Below are positions 9,088-17,155 of a DNA stretch of 19,182 nucleotides, piece after piece. The translations under genes and the position numbers were made by a program. The stretch is from an uncultured Pseudomonadota bacterium (GTDB taxonomy: Bacteria > Pseudomonadota > Gammaproteobacteria > Burkholderiales > Rhodocyclaceae), in assembly GCA_946479855.1 (NCBI GenBank), contig CAMLHL010000055.1:1-19182 (forward strand). Direction: 5' to 3'. Numbering within the stretch: position 1 is the first letter of the stretch; each line of letters opens with the position of its first letter. The notes under the pieces were generated by a model that saw only the letters and a program-made list of their open reading frames with translations, did no database searches and was not told the DNA's origin.

Positions 9088-9591
9088 TTGAAAATTAAGT
9101 CTGTTGTTCTGGCATCGTTGATGTCTGTCCTGTGCGTAACCGGTGCCGTGGCTTCCGAATTGAAGGTGGGCTATGTCAATACGCAGCGCATTTTCCGCGA
9201 TGCGCCGGCGGCACAAAAGGCTGCCAAAAAGCTCGAGGGCGAATTTGCCAAGCGCGATCAGGACCTTCAGCGGATGGCCAAGCAGTTGCAGGGGATGCAG
9301 GAAAATCTGGAAAAGAATTCCGTGACCATGGCGGAAAGTGATCGCCGCACCAAGGAAAAGGAATTCGGTGAACTGTCCCGCGAATTTCAGCGTCGTCAGC
9401 GCGAATTCCGCGAGGATTTGAATTTGCGTCAGAACGAGGAAAATGCTGCAGTTATCGAAAAGGCCAACAAGGCGATCAAGCAGATTGCCGAAGCCGACAA
9501 GTATGACCTGATTCTGCAGGATGTGGTCTGGGTTAGCCCGCGTCTGGATATTACCGAGCGAGTGATCAAAGCCTTGTCGGAAGCCAAGTAA
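9088..9591 (+). CDS. skp: Periplasmic chaperone Skp/OmpH family
   Basis: Skp is a trimeric periplasmic 'jellyfish' chaperone that holds unfolded outer-membrane proteins on their way to BamA. The precursor is 167 residues, with a signal peptide ([15 protein letters not shown], likely cut after AVA at residue 22). The mature protein starts with the core strand [12 protein letters not shown], continues into a long, charged, heptad-rich coiled coil (about 45-125, rich in Lys/Glu/Gln) and returns to a strand with [11 protein letters not shown]. This is the OmpH family layout. The start codon is TTG. It follows bamA by 15 nt, and its TAA overlaps the lpxD ATG by one base. Similarity to E. coli Skp is by architecture; family assignment is firm. 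Confidence 0.94.
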   Translation: MKIKSVVLASLMSVLCVTGAVASELKVGYVNTQRIFRDAPAAQKAAKKLEGEFAKRDQDLQRMAKQLQGMQENLEKNSVTMAESDRRTKEKEFGELSREFQRRQREFREDLNLRQNEENAAVIEKANKAIKQIAEADKYDLILQDVVWVSPRLDITERVIKALSEAK

Positions 9592-10634
9592 TGGCCGTGC
9601 AGGGCGAGACTGGAATTACCCTTGCCGACATCGCCGCCCAATTGGGCGGCGATGTGCTTGGGGACGACCAAACGCGTATCTGCCGTGTGGCGACGCTGGC
9701 ATCGGCGGGGAGCGGCGACATTGCTTTCCTGGCCAATCGTAAATACCGCACGCAACTGGAGACTACCCGGGCGGCGGCCGTGATTCTGGCTCCCGATGCC
9801 GCTGATGGCTTTGCCGGCCCGCGTATCGTCGTCGCCAACCCATATGCCTACTATGCCCGCGTTGCCAGCCTGCTGAACCCGGTGCGGGTGGGCTTCAGCG
9901 GCATTCATCCATCGGCCGTGGTCGAATCGTCGATCCCGGCCACTACGGCAGTCGGTCCCCATGTGGTGCTGGGCAAGAACGTTCAGCTCGGCGAAGGCGT
10001 GGTCATCCATGCCGGCTGCGTGGTGGGCGACGATGTCAGTATCGGCGACGGCGGCATCCTGTATCCGAATGTCACCATCTACCACGGTTGCCGGATTGGC
10101 CAGCGGGTGATCATCCATTCCGGAACGGTCATCGGCTCCGACGGTTTCGGCTTTGCGCCGGAAGGCAAATCCTGGATCAAGATTCCGCAAATCGGTGGCG
10201 TGACCATCGGTGACGACGTCGAGATCGGTTCCAATACCACGATAGACCGCGGTGCGCTGGACGATACCGTCATCGGTGAAGGCTGCAAGATCGACAACCT
10301 GGTTCAGGTGGCGCATAACTGCAATATCGGGCCATATACGGTGCTGGCCGGGTGCACCGGGATTGCCGGCAGTGTCACGATGGGGGAGCACTGCATCGTC
10401 GGTGGCGCCGGGATGATTTCCGGTCATGTCACCCTGGCACCGGGAACGGTGGTCTCCGGTGGCTCGCTGGTCATGAAGACGATTACCAAGCCCGGGGTCT
10501 ACACCAGCGTTTTTCCGCTGGACACGCACGACGAATGGGTGCGCAATGCGGCCCATATCCGCCGCCTTTCGAAACTGGCGGAACGGGTTGCCGAGCTTGA
10601 AAAGAAACTTAAAGAAAAAGAGATAGAGGGTTGA
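9591..10634 (+). CDS. lpxD: UDP-3-O-(3-hydroxyacyl)glucosamine N-acyltransferase
   Basis: LpxD transfers an (R)-3-hydroxyacyl chain from ACP to the 2-amino group of UDP-3-O-acylglucosamine, the third step of lipid A synthesis. The 347 residues compare with 341 in E. coli. The N-terminal uridine-binding domain (about 1-100) contains [13 protein letters not shown] left-handed parallel beta helix follows, made of hexapeptide repeats such as [14 protein letters not shown] and IGEGCKI. Catalytic His242 lies in [10 protein letters not shown]. The C-terminal part ([12 protein letters not shown]) is helical, as expected for the ACP-binding end. The start ATG overlaps the skp stop (TAATG). fabZ follows immediately and makes competing use of the same 3-hydroxyacyl-ACP pool. 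Confidence 0.98.
   Translation: MAVQGETGITLADIAAQLGGDVLGDDQTRICRVATLASAGSGDIAFLANRKYRTQLETTRAAAVILAPDAADGFAGPRIVVANPYAYYARVASLLNPVRVGFSGIHPSAVVESSIPATTAVGPHVVLGKNVQLGEGVVIHAGCVVGDDVSIGDGGILYPNVTIYHGCRIGQRVIIHSGTVIGSDGFGFAPEGKSWIKIPQIGGVTIGDDVEIGSNTTIDRGALDDTVIGEGCKIDNLVQVAHNCNIGPYTVLAGCTGIAGSVTMGEHCIVGGAGMISGHVTLAPGTVVSGGSLVMKTITKPGVYTSVFPLDTHDEWVRNAAHIRRLSKLAERVAELEKKLKEKEIEG
10625..10630 (+). promoter_or_regulatory. Shine-Dalgarno fixing the fabZ start
   Basis: AGAGGG, inside the end of lpxD, is 6 nt before ATG 10637. It favours that ATG over the overlapping in-frame TTG 10631, to which it would be directly adjacent with no spacing. Confidence 0.65.
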
Positions 10635-10636
10635 AA

Positions 10637-11077
10637 ATGGAAATGGATATTCACGCGATTCTGGAGCATCTACCGCACCGTTACCCGTTCTTGCTGGTCG
10701 ACCGCGTGGTCGAGATGGAACTGGGCAAGTCCATCCATGCCTACAAGAACGTGACGATCAACGAGCCGTTCTTCGTTGGTCACTTCCCGCACCATCCGGT
10801 CATGCCCGGCGTGCTGATCATGGAAGCGCTGGCCCAGGCGGCCGGTATCCTGTCGTTCAAGTCGCTCGGCGAAAAGCCGTCGCCGGAGACGGTGTTTTAC
10901 TTTGCCGGTATCGACGAAGCGCGGTTCAAGAAACCCGTATTGCCGGGTGACCAGTTGCATCTGCACATCGAGATCGAGCGCCAGATGCGCGGTGTCCTGA
11001 AATTCAAGGGCGAAGCCCGGGTCGACGGCCAGCTGGCCGCCGAGGCACGCCTGATGTGCGCCAAGCGGAATCTGTAA
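10637..11077 (+). CDS. fabZ: 3-hydroxyacyl-[acyl-carrier-protein] dehydratase FabZ
   Basis: FabZ dehydrates 3-hydroxyacyl-ACP to trans-2-enoyl-ACP in fatty acid elongation. Since 3-hydroxyacyl-ACP is also the acyl donor for LpxA and LpxD, it controls the split between phospholipid and lipid A. It is 146 residues from ATG 10637 and has a single hot-dog fold. The active site is complete: His49 in [14 protein letters not shown] and Glu63 in [22 protein letters not shown] near the N-terminus is the usual family opening. It lies between lpxD (2-nt gap) and lpxA (1-nt gap), the standard proteobacterial lpxD-fabZ-lpxA-lpxB order. TTG 10631, two codons upstream, is a less likely start. Confidence 0.98.
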   Translation: MEMDIHAILEHLPHRYPFLLVDRVVEMELGKSIHAYKNVTINEPFFVGHFPHHPVMPGVLIMEALAQAAGILSFKSLGEKPSPETVFYFAGIDEARFKKPVLPGDQLHLHIEIERQMRGVLKFKGEARVDGQLAAEARLMCAKRNL

Positions 11078-11078
11078 G

Positions 11079-11849
11079 ATGATTCATCCGACTGCCATTG
11101 TCGATCCGGGCGCCCGGATCGGCGCCAACGTCGAGATCGGTCCCTATTCGATCATCGGCCCGCACGTCGAGATCGGCGACAATACCGTGATTGGGCCGCA
11201 TACCGTGATTCGCGGCCATACCCGGATCGGTCGCGACAACCGCATCTTCCAGTTCTGTTCGCTGGGCGAAGTGCCGCAGGACAAGAAATACGCCGGCGAG
11301 CCGACCCGGTTGGAAATCGGTGACCGAAACGTCATCCGCGAATTCTGCACCTTCAATCTGGGCACCGTCCAGGATTGCGGCGTGACACGGATCGGCGACG
11401 ACAACTGGATCATGGCCTACGTCCATATCGCGCACGACTGCCAGGTCGGCAACAAGGTCACGTTTGCCAATAACGCTTCGCTGGCCGGGCATGTGGTGGT
11501 CGATGACTGGACCATTCTCGGTGGTTTTACCGGGGTGCACCAGTTCTGCCGGATCGGCGCCCACGTCATGACGGCGGTCAGTACCGTGGTCCTGCAGGAC
11601 GTGCCACCTTACCTGATGGCCGCCGGCAACACCGCCCAGCCTTATGGCCTTAATGTTGAGGGCCTGAAGCGGCGCGGCTTCACGGCCGAGGCGATCACCT
11701 CGCTGAAGCGCGCCTACCGCACCCTGTACAAGTCCGGGTTGCTGCTCGAAGAAGCCAAGGCCAAGCTGACCGAGGACGCCAAGACGCAGCCGGATGTCCA
11801 GCGTTTCGTCGATTTTCTCGAGGTCTCGAAGCGGGGCATCATTCGCTGA
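11079..11849 (+). CDS. lpxA: UDP-N-acetylglucosamine acyltransferase
   Basis: LpxA performs the first, reversible step of lipid A synthesis, adding a 3-hydroxyacyl chain from ACP to the 3-OH of UDP-GlcNAc in the cytoplasm. Its 256 residues compare with 262 in E. coli. Hexapeptide repeats start at once ([35 protein letters not shown]) and form the left-handed beta helix. [11 protein letters not shown] holds His116 and the catalytic His119. [13 protein letters not shown] and VMTAVSTV follow, as in the family, and a helical C-terminal domain (about 185-256) closes the protein. The start is ATG, one base after the fabZ stop, and one base separates it from lpxB. Confidence 0.98.
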   Translation: MIHPTAIVDPGARIGANVEIGPYSIIGPHVEIGDNTVIGPHTVIRGHTRIGRDNRIFQFCSLGEVPQDKKYAGEPTRLEIGDRNVIREFCTFNLGTVQDCGVTRIGDDNWIMAYVHIAHDCQVGNKVTFANNASLAGHVVVDDWTILGGFTGVHQFCRIGAHVMTAVSTVVLQDVPPYLMAAGNTAQPYGLNVEGLKRRGFTAEAITSLKRAYRTLYKSGLLLEEAKAKLTEDAKTQPDVQRFVDFLEVSKRGIIR

Positions 11850-11850
11850 T

Positions 11851-12999
11851 ATGGGGAACGCCATCCGGATTGCCATGGTGGCGGGGGAGGCCTCCGGGGA
11901 TCTCCTGGGCAGCCATCTGATTGCCGCGCTGAAAAAGCAGCTGCCGGATGCCGTTTTCTACGGTATCGGCGGGCCAAAGATGCAAGCTCAGGGGTTCGAG
12001 AGCTGGTGGCCGATGGAAAAGCTGTCGGTCATGGGCTACTGGGATGCGCTCAAGCATTACCGCGAGATCGCCGCTATCCGCCGCCAATTGAAGCGGCGGT
12101 TGCTCGGCTTGAAGCCGGATATCTTCATCGGCATCGACGCGCCCGACTTCAATCTGGGCCTGGAAACCGATCTCAAGGCAGCCGGCGTGCGCACCATTCA
12201 TTACGTCAGCCCGTCGATCTGGGCCTGGCGTGGCGGCCGGATCAAGAAGATCGGCCGGGCGGTCAACCGCCTGCTCGCCCTGTTCCCGATGGAGCCGCAG
12301 CTTTACGAGAAAGAGCGCATTCCGGTGACCTATGTCGGCCATCCCCTGGCCGACATCATCCCGCTGCAGACGAGCAAACAGGCGGTCAGGGAAAAACTGT
12401 CGCTGCCCAGGGATTGCCCGATATTCGCCATGCTGCCCGGCAGCCGCCAGGGCGAATTGGCCATGATGGCGGAGACCTTTGTCGAAACGGCCAAGATCAT
12501 TCGCGAGCGCTTCCTGCCCACCGCAATCTTTGTCGTGCCGCTGACCACGCGCGAAACGCGGCTGCAATTCGAAATGGCGATCTACCAGAAGCAGGCCGGC
12601 GATGTGCCTTTCCGCCTGCTCTTCGGTCACGCTCAGGATGCACTGGGGGCTGCCGATGTGTCGCTGGTGGCGAGTGGCACCGCGACGCTCGAAGCGGCGC
12701 TGCTCAAGCGACCGATGGTCATCACCTACAAGATCGCCAAGTTCTCTTATTGGCTGATGAAGCGCATGGCCTATCTGCCTTATGTCGGCCTGCCCAATAT
12801 TCTGGCCGGACGCTTCGTGGTACCGGAAATCCTGCAGGATCAGGCGACGCCCGAGAATCTGGCCGAGGCCCTGGTCAAGCTCTACGAGGATAAGGACAAT
12901 GCCGAAGCCGTCGAGGAAACTTTCACCGATCTGCATCTGCAGTTGCGCCAGAATACCGCCGAAAAGGCCGCCCGGGCGGTCATCGAATGCCTGAACTGA
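11851..12999 (+). CDS. lpxB: Lipid-A-disaccharide synthase
   Basis: LpxB condenses 2,3-diacylglucosamine-1-phosphate with UDP-2,3-diacylglucosamine to the tetra-acyl disaccharide of lipid A. It is a peripheral inner-membrane GT-B enzyme of family GT19. From ATG 11851 it has 382 residues, identical to E. coli length. Seen motifs are [13 protein letters not shown] near the N-terminus, [13 protein letters not shown] (Asp96/Asp99), [17 protein letters not shown] and [10 protein letters not shown], then the sugar-nucleotide region [13 protein letters not shown] and [11 protein letters not shown]. The frame extends upstream to 11794 inside lpxA, but that would add 19 unrelated residues. It follows lpxA by 1 nt and overlaps rnhB by 13 nt. 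Confidence 0.98.
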   Translation: MGNAIRIAMVAGEASGDLLGSHLIAALKKQLPDAVFYGIGGPKMQAQGFESWWPMEKLSVMGYWDALKHYREIAAIRRQLKRRLLGLKPDIFIGIDAPDFNLGLETDLKAAGVRTIHYVSPSIWAWRGGRIKKIGRAVNRLLALFPMEPQLYEKERIPVTYVGHPLADIIPLQTSKQAVREKLSLPRDCPIFAMLPGSRQGELAMMAETFVETAKIIRERFLPTAIFVVPLTTRETRLQFEMAIYQKQAGDVPFRLLFGHAQDALGAADVSLVASGTATLEAALLKRPMVITYKIAKFSYWLMKRMAYLPYVGLPNILAGRFVVPEILQDQATPENLAEALVKLYEDKDNAEAVEETFTDLHLQLRQNTAEKAARAVIECLN

Positions 13000-13577
13000 T
13001 TGTCCCCGAGGGCCTTGTCTGCGGTATCGACGAGGCCGGCCGCGGGCCGCTGGCTGGGCCGGTGGTCGCGGCGGCGGTCATTCTCGATCCGGCGAGGCCG
13101 ATCGCCGGTTTGAACGATTCAAAGAAACTCAGCGAGAAGAAGCGCGCGGCCCTGGCCGAACTGATCCGCGAACGGGCGCTGGCCTGGTGTGTGGCCGAGG
13201 CGACGGTCGAGGAAATCGATCGCCTGAACATCCTGCACGCCACCCTGCTGGCCATGCAGCGCGCGGTCGCCGGCCTGTCGATCCGGCCGGCAAGCGCTCT
13301 GGTCGATGGCAACCGCTGCCCCAAGCTGACCATTCCTGCAGAAGCGGTGGTCAAGGGCGATGGCAAGATTGCCTCGATTGCCGCCGCGTCGATTCTCGCC
13401 AAGACCGTGCGCGATGCCGGCATGCTCGCACTGCATGCGCAATATCCGCACTACGGTTTCGACCGCCACATGGGCTACCCGACTGCAGCCCACTGTGCGG
13501 CGCTGACTGAGCATGGGGCCTCGCCGGTGCATCGGCGCAGTTTCGGGCCAGTCGCCCGGCAACTCTCGCTGCTATGA
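12987..13577 (+). CDS. rnhB: Ribonuclease HII
   Basis: RNase HII nicks RNA-DNA hybrids and starts removal of misincorporated ribonucleotides from DNA. The 196 residues match the family (E. coli 198). The DEDD metal site is complete: Asp15 and Glu16 in [14 protein letters not shown], Asp107 in ALVDGN and Asp125 in [10 protein letters not shown], followed by [12 protein letters not shown]. The C-terminal HMGYPTAAH is typical. ATG 12987 lies 13 nt inside lpxB, and the stop overlaps the next gene as ATGA. In E. coli and relatives rnhB also follows lpxB but is followed by dnaE; here an RNA methyltransferase takes that place. Confidence 0.97.
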   Translation: MPELIVPEGLVCGIDEAGRGPLAGPVVAAAVILDPARPIAGLNDSKKLSEKKRAALAELIRERALAWCVAEATVEEIDRLNILHATLLAMQRAVAGLSIRPASALVDGNRCPKLTIPAEAVVKGDGKIASIAAASILAKTVRDAGMLALHAQYPHYGFDRHMGYPTAAHCAALTEHGASPVHRRSFGPVARQLSLL

Positions 13578-14356
13578 AGCTGATCCAGTCGCGCGACAAC
13601 GCTTTCTTCAAGCAGCTCAAGCGGCTGGCCGAGTCGGGGCGGGAACGCCGGAAGACCGGGCAGACCTTGCTCGATGGCGTGCATCTGGTCAAAGCCTACG
13701 AAGAGGCCTACGAGCGACTGGAATCCCTGATCGTCAGTGAATCGGCCTTATCCGGTGGCGAGGTGGCCGCTTACGTGGCCGGGCGCCAGGTCACGGTGCT
13801 GGCCGATGCCCTGATGCGCGATCTGGGCCTGGTCGATACGCCGAGCGGCCTGTTGGCTGTTGCAGCCATGCCCAAGGCCAATGCTACGGTCGACCTCGAA
13901 AAAGACGCAATTTTGCTCGACGGCGTACAGGATCCCGGCAATGTCGGCACTCTGCTGCGCACCGCGGCGGCAGCCGGAATCAAGCAGGCCTTGCTGTCGC
14001 CGGCTTGCGCCTCCGCTTGGTCGCCAAAGGTGCTGCGTGCCGGGCAGGGCGCCCATTTCGTCCTGAGCATCCACGAAGATGTCGACCTGGCCGCCTTCAT
14101 GGCCGATTACCGCGGCACGACGGCGGTCACCTGTCTCGATGGCGCCACCTCGCTCTATGCCACCCAGTGGAATGCTCCGCTGGCCTGGGTGTTCGGTGCC
14201 GAGGGCTTGGGGGTGCGACGCGAATTGATCGACGCCGCGATGTTGAGAATCAAGATTCCGATGCCGGGGGCCGTCGAGTCGTTGAACGTCGGCGCCGCGG
14301 CAGCCGTTTGCCTGTTCGAGGCGGTACGGCGGCTGGGCCACACTTCCACGGCGTAG
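13574..14356 (+). CDS. SpoU/TrmH-family RNA 2'-O-methyltransferase
   Basis: This 260-residue protein is a SPOUT-class, S-adenosylmethionine-dependent methyltransferase that methylates a ribose 2'-OH in rRNA or tRNA; the exact target cannot be read from sequence. All three family motifs are present: motif 1 [20 protein letters not shown] (Asn and Arg conserved), motif 2 [10 protein letters not shown] and motif 3 [23 protein letters not shown], which form the trefoil knot and cofactor site in the C-terminal half. The N-terminal part (about 1-95) looks like the substrate-binding domain of the RlmB/TsnR type ([13 protein letters not shown]). The start overlaps the rnhB stop by 4 nt (ATGA), so it is probably the last coupled gene of the cluster. 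It could be RlmB, a TsnR-like enzyme or a paralogue; I leave the symbol empty. Confidence 0.9.
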   Translation: MKLIQSRDNAFFKQLKRLAESGRERRKTGQTLLDGVHLVKAYEEAYERLESLIVSESALSGGEVAAYVAGRQVTVLADALMRDLGLVDTPSGLLAVAAMPKANATVDLEKDAILLDGVQDPGNVGTLLRTAAAAGIKQALLSPACASAWSPKVLRAGQGAHFVLSIHEDVDLAAFMADYRGTTAVTCLDGATSLYATQWNAPLAWVFGAEGLGVRRELIDAAMLRIKIPMPGAVESLNVGAAAAVCLFEAVRRLGHTSTA

Positions 14357-14395
14357 AAGAACGACACGCCCAGTCAACGTGAATGCAACACCGAT

Positions 14396-14403
14396 AGGAG
14401 GTG
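14396..14403 (+). promoter_or_regulatory. Strong Shine-Dalgarno of the unrecognised gene
   Basis: AGGAGGTG is a near-perfect anti-16S match, with GGAGG ending 6 nt before ATG 14408. It is the strongest ribosome site in the window and contrasts with the coupled starts of the preceding cluster, suggesting independent initiation. Confidence 0.8.
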
Positions 14404-14407
14404 GGTA

Positions 14408-15235
14408 ATGGCGAAGTCCGGGAAGGGGAAATTGCACAAGCATCTGTTGCGCGATACCGTCGTTCGAAGTGTCCGTATCACACGCTATGCCATCAAGCAT
14501 GGGAAACCCGATCCGGACAAGCCGGTGCTGACCACCGGCCGGAATCTGGCATTCATTGAGCCGGGGTGTTCCACCTGGCGCTTCGACATCGACAAGCCGC
14601 ATGGCATCGCTCCGGCACCGCTCATGCCGCCCTTGGCTTCCGTGCGGGCCAACTGGTATTCCGCTCAGCAGGCGCTGGAGAAGGGGATCGAGGTAGTCAG
14701 CGGCGGCGATGCCAACACCTTTGGCCGCATGGGGGCCTTGCTGGTGCCGAAGGGCTTCCGGATTCCGACCGTCACCGCGACCACGGATAACGTTCTCCAT
14801 TACGGTCTGCAATTGATCGAAACCGGCAGCGACTTCAGCATCGTTTCCGCCCAGACGCCGATTGCCCTGATGCAATACGACTACACCGGGGACTACAAGG
14901 CGGATTTCCTGATGAAGACGCGGGGCGGCGGTGGCATCTTCGTCGAGACGCATGATTTTCCGCACATCCACATTCCGACTTCGCCAGCTTGCGGCGGTTA
15001 CATCGTTATCGGCAAGCAGGTGTCGGCTGACGAGTTCCACTTTACGGCGTTCAGGATTCCCTATGGCACCGCCCTTTACACACCGTCGCATACAATTCAC
15101 GGTGATGGTACGCTGGTCGGCGAATACGCCCTGACCGTTGCCGATCCAGCGCTGATTGCGGCGGATACCGTACTCGTGTACAACCGGGAGACGCTGAAAA
15201 TGGCACGCGGCGTCGTTCCCGACTGGAAACCGTAG
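14408..15235 (+). CDS. Uncharacterised protein with cupin-like histidine pattern
   Basis: I do not recognise this 275-residue protein. It has a basic N-terminus (MAKSGKGKLHKHLLRD), no signal peptide and no membrane segment, so it is probably cytoplasmic. The C-terminal part resembles a cupin: THDFPHIHIP (His182, His186, His188) followed by a glycine-rich turn (ACGGYIVIGK), then IPYGTALYTPSHTIHGDG (Pro218, Gly220, Pro226, His228, His231), close to cupin motif 2. The clustered His could bind a metal. A run TRGGGGIFVE precedes the first His cluster. Upstream parts such as GGDANTFGRMGALLVPKGF contain further alternating strands and glycines, so a two-barrel fold is possible. The start is clear from a near-perfect Shine-Dalgarno. 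It lies 51 nt after the methyltransferase and 51 nt before a diguanylate cyclase. The function is unknown; the cupin call is a motif-level guess. Confidence 0.85.
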   Translation: MAKSGKGKLHKHLLRDTVVRSVRITRYAIKHGKPDPDKPVLTTGRNLAFIEPGCSTWRFDIDKPHGIAPAPLMPPLASVRANWYSAQQALEKGIEVVSGGDANTFGRMGALLVPKGFRIPTVTATTDNVLHYGLQLIETGSDFSIVSAQTPIALMQYDYTGDYKADFLMKTRGGGGIFVETHDFPHIHIPTSPACGGYIVIGKQVSADEFHFTAFRIPYGTALYTPSHTIHGDGTLVGEYALTVADPALIAADTVLVYNRETLKMARGVVPDWKP

Positions 15236-15274
15236 TTTGCTCGAGGATATCTGGGCGCAATTGCATCTGTAGAT

Positions 15275-15281
15275 GGAGGAG
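15275..15281 (+). promoter_or_regulatory. Shine-Dalgarno for the GTG start of the diguanylate cyclase
   Basis: GGAGGAG, with GGAGG ending 7 nt before GTG 15287, supports that codon as the start. No ATG lies in frame before the PAS core. Confidence 0.75.
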
Positions 15282-15286
15282 TCGAC

Positions 15287-16246
15287 GTGGGTTATCTGGA
15301 AAGTTTCGCAGGGGTCGAGCAACTGGAGCGCAATGACGACTGGGGCGTGTACAAGACGCTGCTCGAGTCGACGCAGGCTATTCCCTGGAAGATCAACTGG
15401 CAGACCAAGCAGTTCGATTATGTCGGCCCGCAGATCGAGGCCTTGCTCGGCTGGCCGCGGGACAGCTGGTTGAGCGCCATGGACTGGATCGAGCGCATCC
15501 ATCCCGATGACCGGGAATACACTACCAATTTCTGCATCAGCCAGTCGGAGCACGGGGTCGACCACGAGGCTGATTATCGGGCCCTGAAGGCCGATGGCAG
15601 CTACGTCTGGATACGCGATGTCGTGCATGTCATCCGCGATGGGAATGGCGTCACGACAGACCTGGTCGGCTTCATGTTCGACATTTCCGAGCGCAAGCGC
15701 ATGGAAGAGGAATTGCTCGCGCTGAACCGCAAGCTGGAAGTCTGGTCGCATCAGGACGGCCTGACCGGCGTGGCCAACCGCCGCATGTTCGACCGGACCA
15801 TGGATGCCGAATGGGCGCGGGCCCAGCGCAGCAAGGCACCGATCTCACTAATCGCATTCGATATCGATCACTTCAAGCAGTACAACGATCGTTACGGCCA
15901 TCTGAAGGGCGATGAATGCCTGGTGCAGATCGCCCAGGCGATCAGCCAGGTATGTTTGCGTTCGACCGACCTTTTCGCCCGCTATGGCGGTGAGGAGTTC
16001 ATGCTGGTGCTGCCCCAGACGCCGGCGGAAGCGGCGGCGCAACTGGCGGAAAAATGCCGGGAGGTGGTTGCCGGGCTGCAGATTCCCCATCGCGGTTCGA
16101 ATACTGGCGCCGTCGTCACCATCAGCGTCGGCGTGGCCACGCTGATCCCGGCCGAGGACGCCACGTATACGGTGCTGATCGAGCGCGCCGACAACCAACT
16201 GTATCTGGCCAAGCAAAGCGGCCGAAATCGGGTCTGCGCCTGCTAG
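15287..16246 (+). CDS. PAS domain-containing diguanylate cyclase (GGDEF)
   Basis: The 319-residue protein should make cyclic di-GMP from two GTP in response to a signal sensed by its PAS domain. It has no membrane segment, so it is likely cytoplasmic. A PAS_3-type fold covers about 20-135 (WIERIHPDDRE, then DGSYVWIRDVVHVI) and ends in a PAC tail FDISERKRMEEE. A short helical linker (about 138-153) joins it to the GGDEF domain: HQDGLTGVANRRMFD, FDIDHFKQYNDRYGHLKGDE (metal and substrate residues) and the active site GGEEF at 234-238. RSTD (225-228), exactly five residues before, is a full inhibitory I-site, so product feedback is expected. There is no EAL or HD-GYP domain. The start is GTG with a strong ribosome site. 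The input ligand is unknown, and the protein ends unusually in RVCAC. Confidence 0.95.
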   Translation: MGYLESFAGVEQLERNDDWGVYKTLLESTQAIPWKINWQTKQFDYVGPQIEALLGWPRDSWLSAMDWIERIHPDDREYTTNFCISQSEHGVDHEADYRALKADGSYVWIRDVVHVIRDGNGVTTDLVGFMFDISERKRMEEELLALNRKLEVWSHQDGLTGVANRRMFDRTMDAEWARAQRSKAPISLIAFDIDHFKQYNDRYGHLKGDECLVQIAQAISQVCLRSTDLFARYGGEEFMLVLPQTPAEAAAQLAEKCREVVAGLQIPHRGSNTGAVVTISVGVATLIPAEDATYTVLIERADNQLYLAKQSGRNRVCAC

Positions 16247-16273
16247 GGGGCAATATCGCACTAGGGCGTGGTC

Positions 16274-16302
16274 GCGGCAAGCGGTAGCTCATCGCTTGCT
16301 GC
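16274..16302. terminator. Hairpin in the convergent junction (candidate bidirectional terminator)
   Basis: GCGGCAAGCG (16274-16283) pairs with CGCTTGCTGC (16293-16302) over 10 bp with one G-U and a 9-nt loop. It lies between the diguanylate cyclase stop and the ppsR stop, which face each other. Neither side has a U-tract, so intrinsic termination is uncertain. A second, weaker stem (16303-16310 with 16315-16324, 2-nt bulge) follows within the same 81-nt gap. Confidence 0.45.
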
Positions 16303-16327
16303 ACCCCCGGTGTTCCGGCCGGGTCGG

Positions 16328-17155
<828 letters not shown>

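Noticed and set aside
15237..15280. Possible promoter before the diguanylate cyclase (TTGCTC at 15237)
   Set aside because: No acceptable -10 hexamer occurs at 16-18 nt distance; the best candidates match two or three bases.
13748..15751. 667-codon minus-strand open frame across the methyltransferase, the unrecognised gene and the diguanylate cyclase
   Set aside because: It is impressive in length but antisense to genes with clear domains and Shine-Dalgarno sites, and its translation has no recognisable fold. The plus-strand reading of the unrecognised gene is preferred because of its strong ribosome site and cupin-like motifs.
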